64,000 nt of DNA, taken from positions 992,001-1,056,000 of the forward strand of contig NZ_CP018906.1 of NCBI RefSeq assembly GCF_000785105.2. Direction: 5' to 3'. The notes beneath the pieces are model-generated. The model made no database searches, was not told the DNA's origin, and worked only from the letters and a program-made list of their open reading frames with translations. Positions 62,060-64,000 of this stretch are shown here, in pieces (within the stretch, counting starts at the first letter, position 1; the number at the start of each line of letters is the position of its first letter). Source of the DNA: Lentilactobacillus curieae (GTDB lineage: Bacteria > Bacillota > Bacilli > Lactobacillales > Lactobacillaceae). The translations under genes were made by a program, and so were the position numbers.

Positions 62060-62080
62060 ATTTATTTTAGTAAAATAAAT
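62060..62080. promoter_or_regulatory. LacI/GalR-type operator of the LacI gene
   Basis: A perfect inverted repeat with arms ATTTATTTTA and TAAAATAAAT around a central G lies 23 bases before the start codon. The TTTTAGTAAAA core resembles GalR/LacI operators of lactic acid bacteria and suggests autoregulation. Confidence 0.6.
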
Positions 62081-62103
62081 TGAACGAAAAGGTTGAAAAC
62101 ATC

Positions 62104-63093
62104 ATGGCTACTATAAAAGATATTGCCGAGAAAGCCGGAGTATCAATTACGACGGTGTCTCGAGTACTAAATTATGATAAATCATTATCAGTCAGTGAAA
62201 CTACCAGAAAAAAGATTTTTCAGGTTGCTGAATCAATGTCATACACAAAAAATCGCAGGAAAGTCTCTGCCCAGGATACAATCGCGATTGTCCAGTGGTA
62301 TACAGAAACTAAGGAGTTAGATGATTTATACTACTTATCTATCAGAATGGGTGCAGAAAAGGCTGCGGCTAAGGAAAACTTTAAGGTGAAACAGTATTTT
62401 GCCAACGATTCTCTAAACGATATTGGTGACGTTAAGGCAATTATTGCGATTGGTAAATACAGTGATGCCCAAATCAAGAAACTGGCCAAAAAGTCTGAAA
62501 CACTAATTTTCGTTGACTTTGACACGCTTTCTAAGGGATACGACTGCGTAGTGACTGACTTTGACAACTCAACTAGAAATGTAATTGATAGTTTTATTGA
62601 TGCAGGAATTACCAATATTGGGATGGTTTCGGGAACGGAATCCACTAGCGATGGCAAACTTACAATTAGCGATCCGCGGGTTGCCACATTTAAGAATTAT
62701 TTGTCGCAAAAAGGATTGTTCGAACCAGAAGACGTCTTTACAGCTGACTATACTTTAGATGGTGCATATGAATTATTACTGGATAGGTTGGAGACGATGG
62801 GGGATGCTTTTCCGAAGGCGCTGTTTATTTCAAACGACGCAATGGCAGTTGGTGCCGTGAAGGCGTTGACTGAGAAGAAAAAGCGGATTCCAGAAGATGT
62901 TAGTATCGTCAGTTTTAACGATACTTCCATCGCCAAGTACGTTATTCCTGCCCTTAGCTCGGTTAAGGTTGAGACTACCAGAATGGGTGAAGTGGCACTT
63001 AATATGGTTAAGAACGCCATTGAAACCGGTAAGCAGACTACTGAAAAGGTTGTTGTATCAAACGAGCTTATCAAGCGAGAAAGTAGCATCTAG
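62104..63093 (+). CDS. LacI/GalR family transcriptional regulator
   Basis: This 329-residue repressor has a LacI helix-turn-helix (MATIKDIAEKAGVSITTVSRVLNYDKSLSVS, with the hinge ending near residue 55) and a sugar-binding core (about 60-329; ALFISNDAMAVGAVKAL, VSIVSFNDTSIAKYVIPALSSV), ending ELIKRESSI. It is closest in pattern to GalR-type regulators of lactobacilli. I chose the ATG at 62104, since the motif starts there. It is divergent from pgm, and a palindrome sits in its leader. The effector is unknown, probably a hexose derivative. Confidence 0.9.
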   Translation: MATIKDIAEKAGVSITTVSRVLNYDKSLSVSETTRKKIFQVAESMSYTKNRRKVSAQDTIAIVQWYTETKELDDLYYLSIRMGAEKAAAKENFKVKQYFANDSLNDIGDVKAIIAIGKYSDAQIKKLAKKSETLIFVDFDTLSKGYDCVVTDFDNSTRNVIDSFIDAGITNIGMVSGTESTSDGKLTISDPRVATFKNYLSQKGLFEPEDVFTADYTLDGAYELLLDRLETMGDAFPKALFISNDAMAVGAVKALTEKKKRIPEDVSIVSFNDTSIAKYVIPALSSVKVETTRMGEVALNMVKNAIETGKQTTEKVVVSNELIKRESSI

Positions 63094-63165
63094 CATTACC
63101 AAATACTAATTACTAAAAGTGCCAAACTAAAACTTTTTTTAATTGTCCAGATTCCCCGGAATACA

Positions 63166-63193
63166 TTGACTTATTGCTAATCTCAATTATAAT
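63166..63193 (+). promoter_or_regulatory. Strong promoter upstream of the MMPL gene
   Basis: TTGACT (63166-63171) and TATAAT (63188-63193) are 16 bp apart, with a predicted start near 63200, about 260 bases before the MMPL start codon. Confidence 0.75.
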
Positions 63194-63199
63194 TTTATT

Positions 63200-63424
63200 T
63201 ATAATAACTTAAATTTTATAGTAGGGGATTTGTGTATCTTAATCACAAAAATCCGAAAAATAAATCAATAATTGCGGTTTAGTACACGTGTGTTCACTGT
63301 TCGTAGAGGGAAGTTCGGTTGTTTGCCAAATTAATGTTTAAGCAAATTTTTAATAACATTAACCCAAATACGTTTTACTATACAATGCCAATCGCTAATT
63401 TTTTAGATGATTGGCTTTTATTTT
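63200..63424 (+). other. Long leader or small RNA ending in a terminator before the MMPL gene
   Basis: Downstream of the promoter at 63166 there is no convincing ORF. A hairpin GGATTTGTG/CACAAAAATCC lies at about 63227-63254. A terminator stem GCCAATC-(CTAA/TTAG)-GATTGGC followed by TTTTATTTT lies at 63387-63424, only 37 bases before the MMPL ATG. It could be an attenuated leader or an independent small RNA. Confidence 0.5.
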
Positions 63425-63460
63425 GGTGACAATCTTTCGTGTGGAATAAGGAGAAAGAAT

Positions 63461-64000
63461 ATGAGTAAATTCTTCAAAAGGTACATAGGAATAATCATTG
63501 CTTGGCTAATTGTGATTATTTTAAGCATTGCTTACATGCCAAGCATTAGCCATTTGGTTAATCAAAAGGGAGAAACCCACATTCCGAGCTCCATGCAAAG
63601 CCAAGTGGCAGCGAAAATTGGGGACAAATTTCATAAAACTGAGCGTGGCACGCGGCCAGTTATTGTGGTGTTTAATTCTAAAAAGAAGCTGAATTCTGAG
63701 CAAGTCGACAAAATGTATTCAACGATTGGCAAGATTCAGAATCACCAGAAGAAATTGGGAATTAAGTCGATGGTTACACCACCGGATACTACGTCTTCAC
63801 AAAAGCAGCTGATTGCTAAAGACAGTACGACACAAATTATCACCTTAAATGTGGACAAGAAGGTCCCAATCAAGACGATGAACGCCCGTTTGATTGCGGC
63901 GGCCAAAACGCCAACTTTAAGAACTTACGTTACCAGCTATGATACGATTCAAAGACAAACTAATGATAAGGTAAAACATGGAATTACGAAGGCAGAAATT
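63461..64000 (+). CDS. MMPL family (RND-type) transporter, N-terminal part
   Basis: The frame is open to the window end, so the gene is cut. The visible 180 residues have an N-terminal membrane segment (KRYIGIIIAWLIVIILSIAYMPSI) and then an extracytoplasmic domain with KTERGTRPVIVVFNSKKKLN. This is the arrangement of MMPL/YdfJ-type proteins of Firmicutes, which export lipids or drugs. The ATG follows an AAGGAGA site. The leader upstream holds a terminator hairpin. Confidence 0.85.
   Translation, partial: MSKFFKRYIGIIIAWLIVIILSIAYMPSISHLVNQKGETHIPSSMQSQVAAKIGDKFHKTERGTRPVIVVFNSKKKLNSEQVDKMYSTIGKIQNHQKKLGIKSMVTPPDTTSSQKQLIAKDSTTQIITLNVDKKVPIKTMNARLIAAAKTPTLRTYVTSYDTIQRQTNDKVKHGITKAEI

Overview
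The window is a low-GC Firmicute chromosome segment whose gene content points to a heterofermentative lactic acid bacterium of the family Lactobacillaceae. The evidence is a full-length phosphoketolase, a bifunctional AdhE, a short-type 6-phosphogluconate dehydrogenase, a malolactic enzyme, a KxYKxGKxW-type signal peptide with an LPxTG anchor, and strong AGGAGG-type ribosome binding sites. I do not name a species. No transposase, prophage, CRISPR array, tRNA or rRNA was seen.

Layout. 1-9.5 kb: the 3' part of a CtpE-like P-type ATPase, a DUF1836 protein, adhE with Rex- and CcpA-type sites, a MerR/aldo-keto reductase pair with a textbook MerR promoter, a hairpin-rich repeat block, a small variant deformylase, an HD phosphohydrolase, a membrane protein with HExxH, and ybaK. 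9.6-21.7 kb: a GntR regulator, phosphoketolase, an amidase coupled to a LysR regulator, the divergent malolactic enzyme gene, a YjeM-like transporter, an RluA pseudouridine synthase, a universal stress protein and lipoate ligase. 21.7-31.9 kb: two linked unknown genes, an independently transcribed structured RNA of about 190 nt, a HesB-like protein, an amino-acid permease, an OsmC/Ohr protein, a racemase, two secreted wall hydrolases, YfhO and gnd. 31.9-37.6 kb: a decayed LacI regulator, DUF975, a zinc alcohol dehydrogenase, and a large adhesin cut from its LPxTG anchor by one in-frame stop.

37.7-53.8 kb is an L-arabinose/arabinoside island: an AraC regulator, GPH transporter, GH127 beta-L-arabinofuranosidase, acetate kinase, sugar:H+ symporter, aldose epimerase, AraR and L-arabinose isomerase, then a sugar acetyltransferase, an aldo/keto reductase, a YagU-like protein and a second GPH transporter. 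AraR-like operators and catabolite-response (cre) elements sit on its promoters. araB and araD are absent from the window. The proposed flow is arabinoside import, GH127 cleavage, mutarotation and isomerisation, then (with kinase and epimerase from elsewhere) xylulose-5-phosphate into the phosphoketolase at 10.7 kb, with acetyl-phosphate going to acetate through AckA or to ethanol through AdhE.

53.8-64 kb: a histidine phosphatase, a two-gene OpuC/EgtUV-type ABC importer with fused permease and binding protein, a disulfide-reductase-like flavoprotein, a DHA2 exporter, a phospho-sugar mutase facing a LacI regulator, and the 5' end of an MMPL transporter with a terminator hairpin in its leader.

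All motif and structure calls were made by eye. No database search, folding program or alignment was run.
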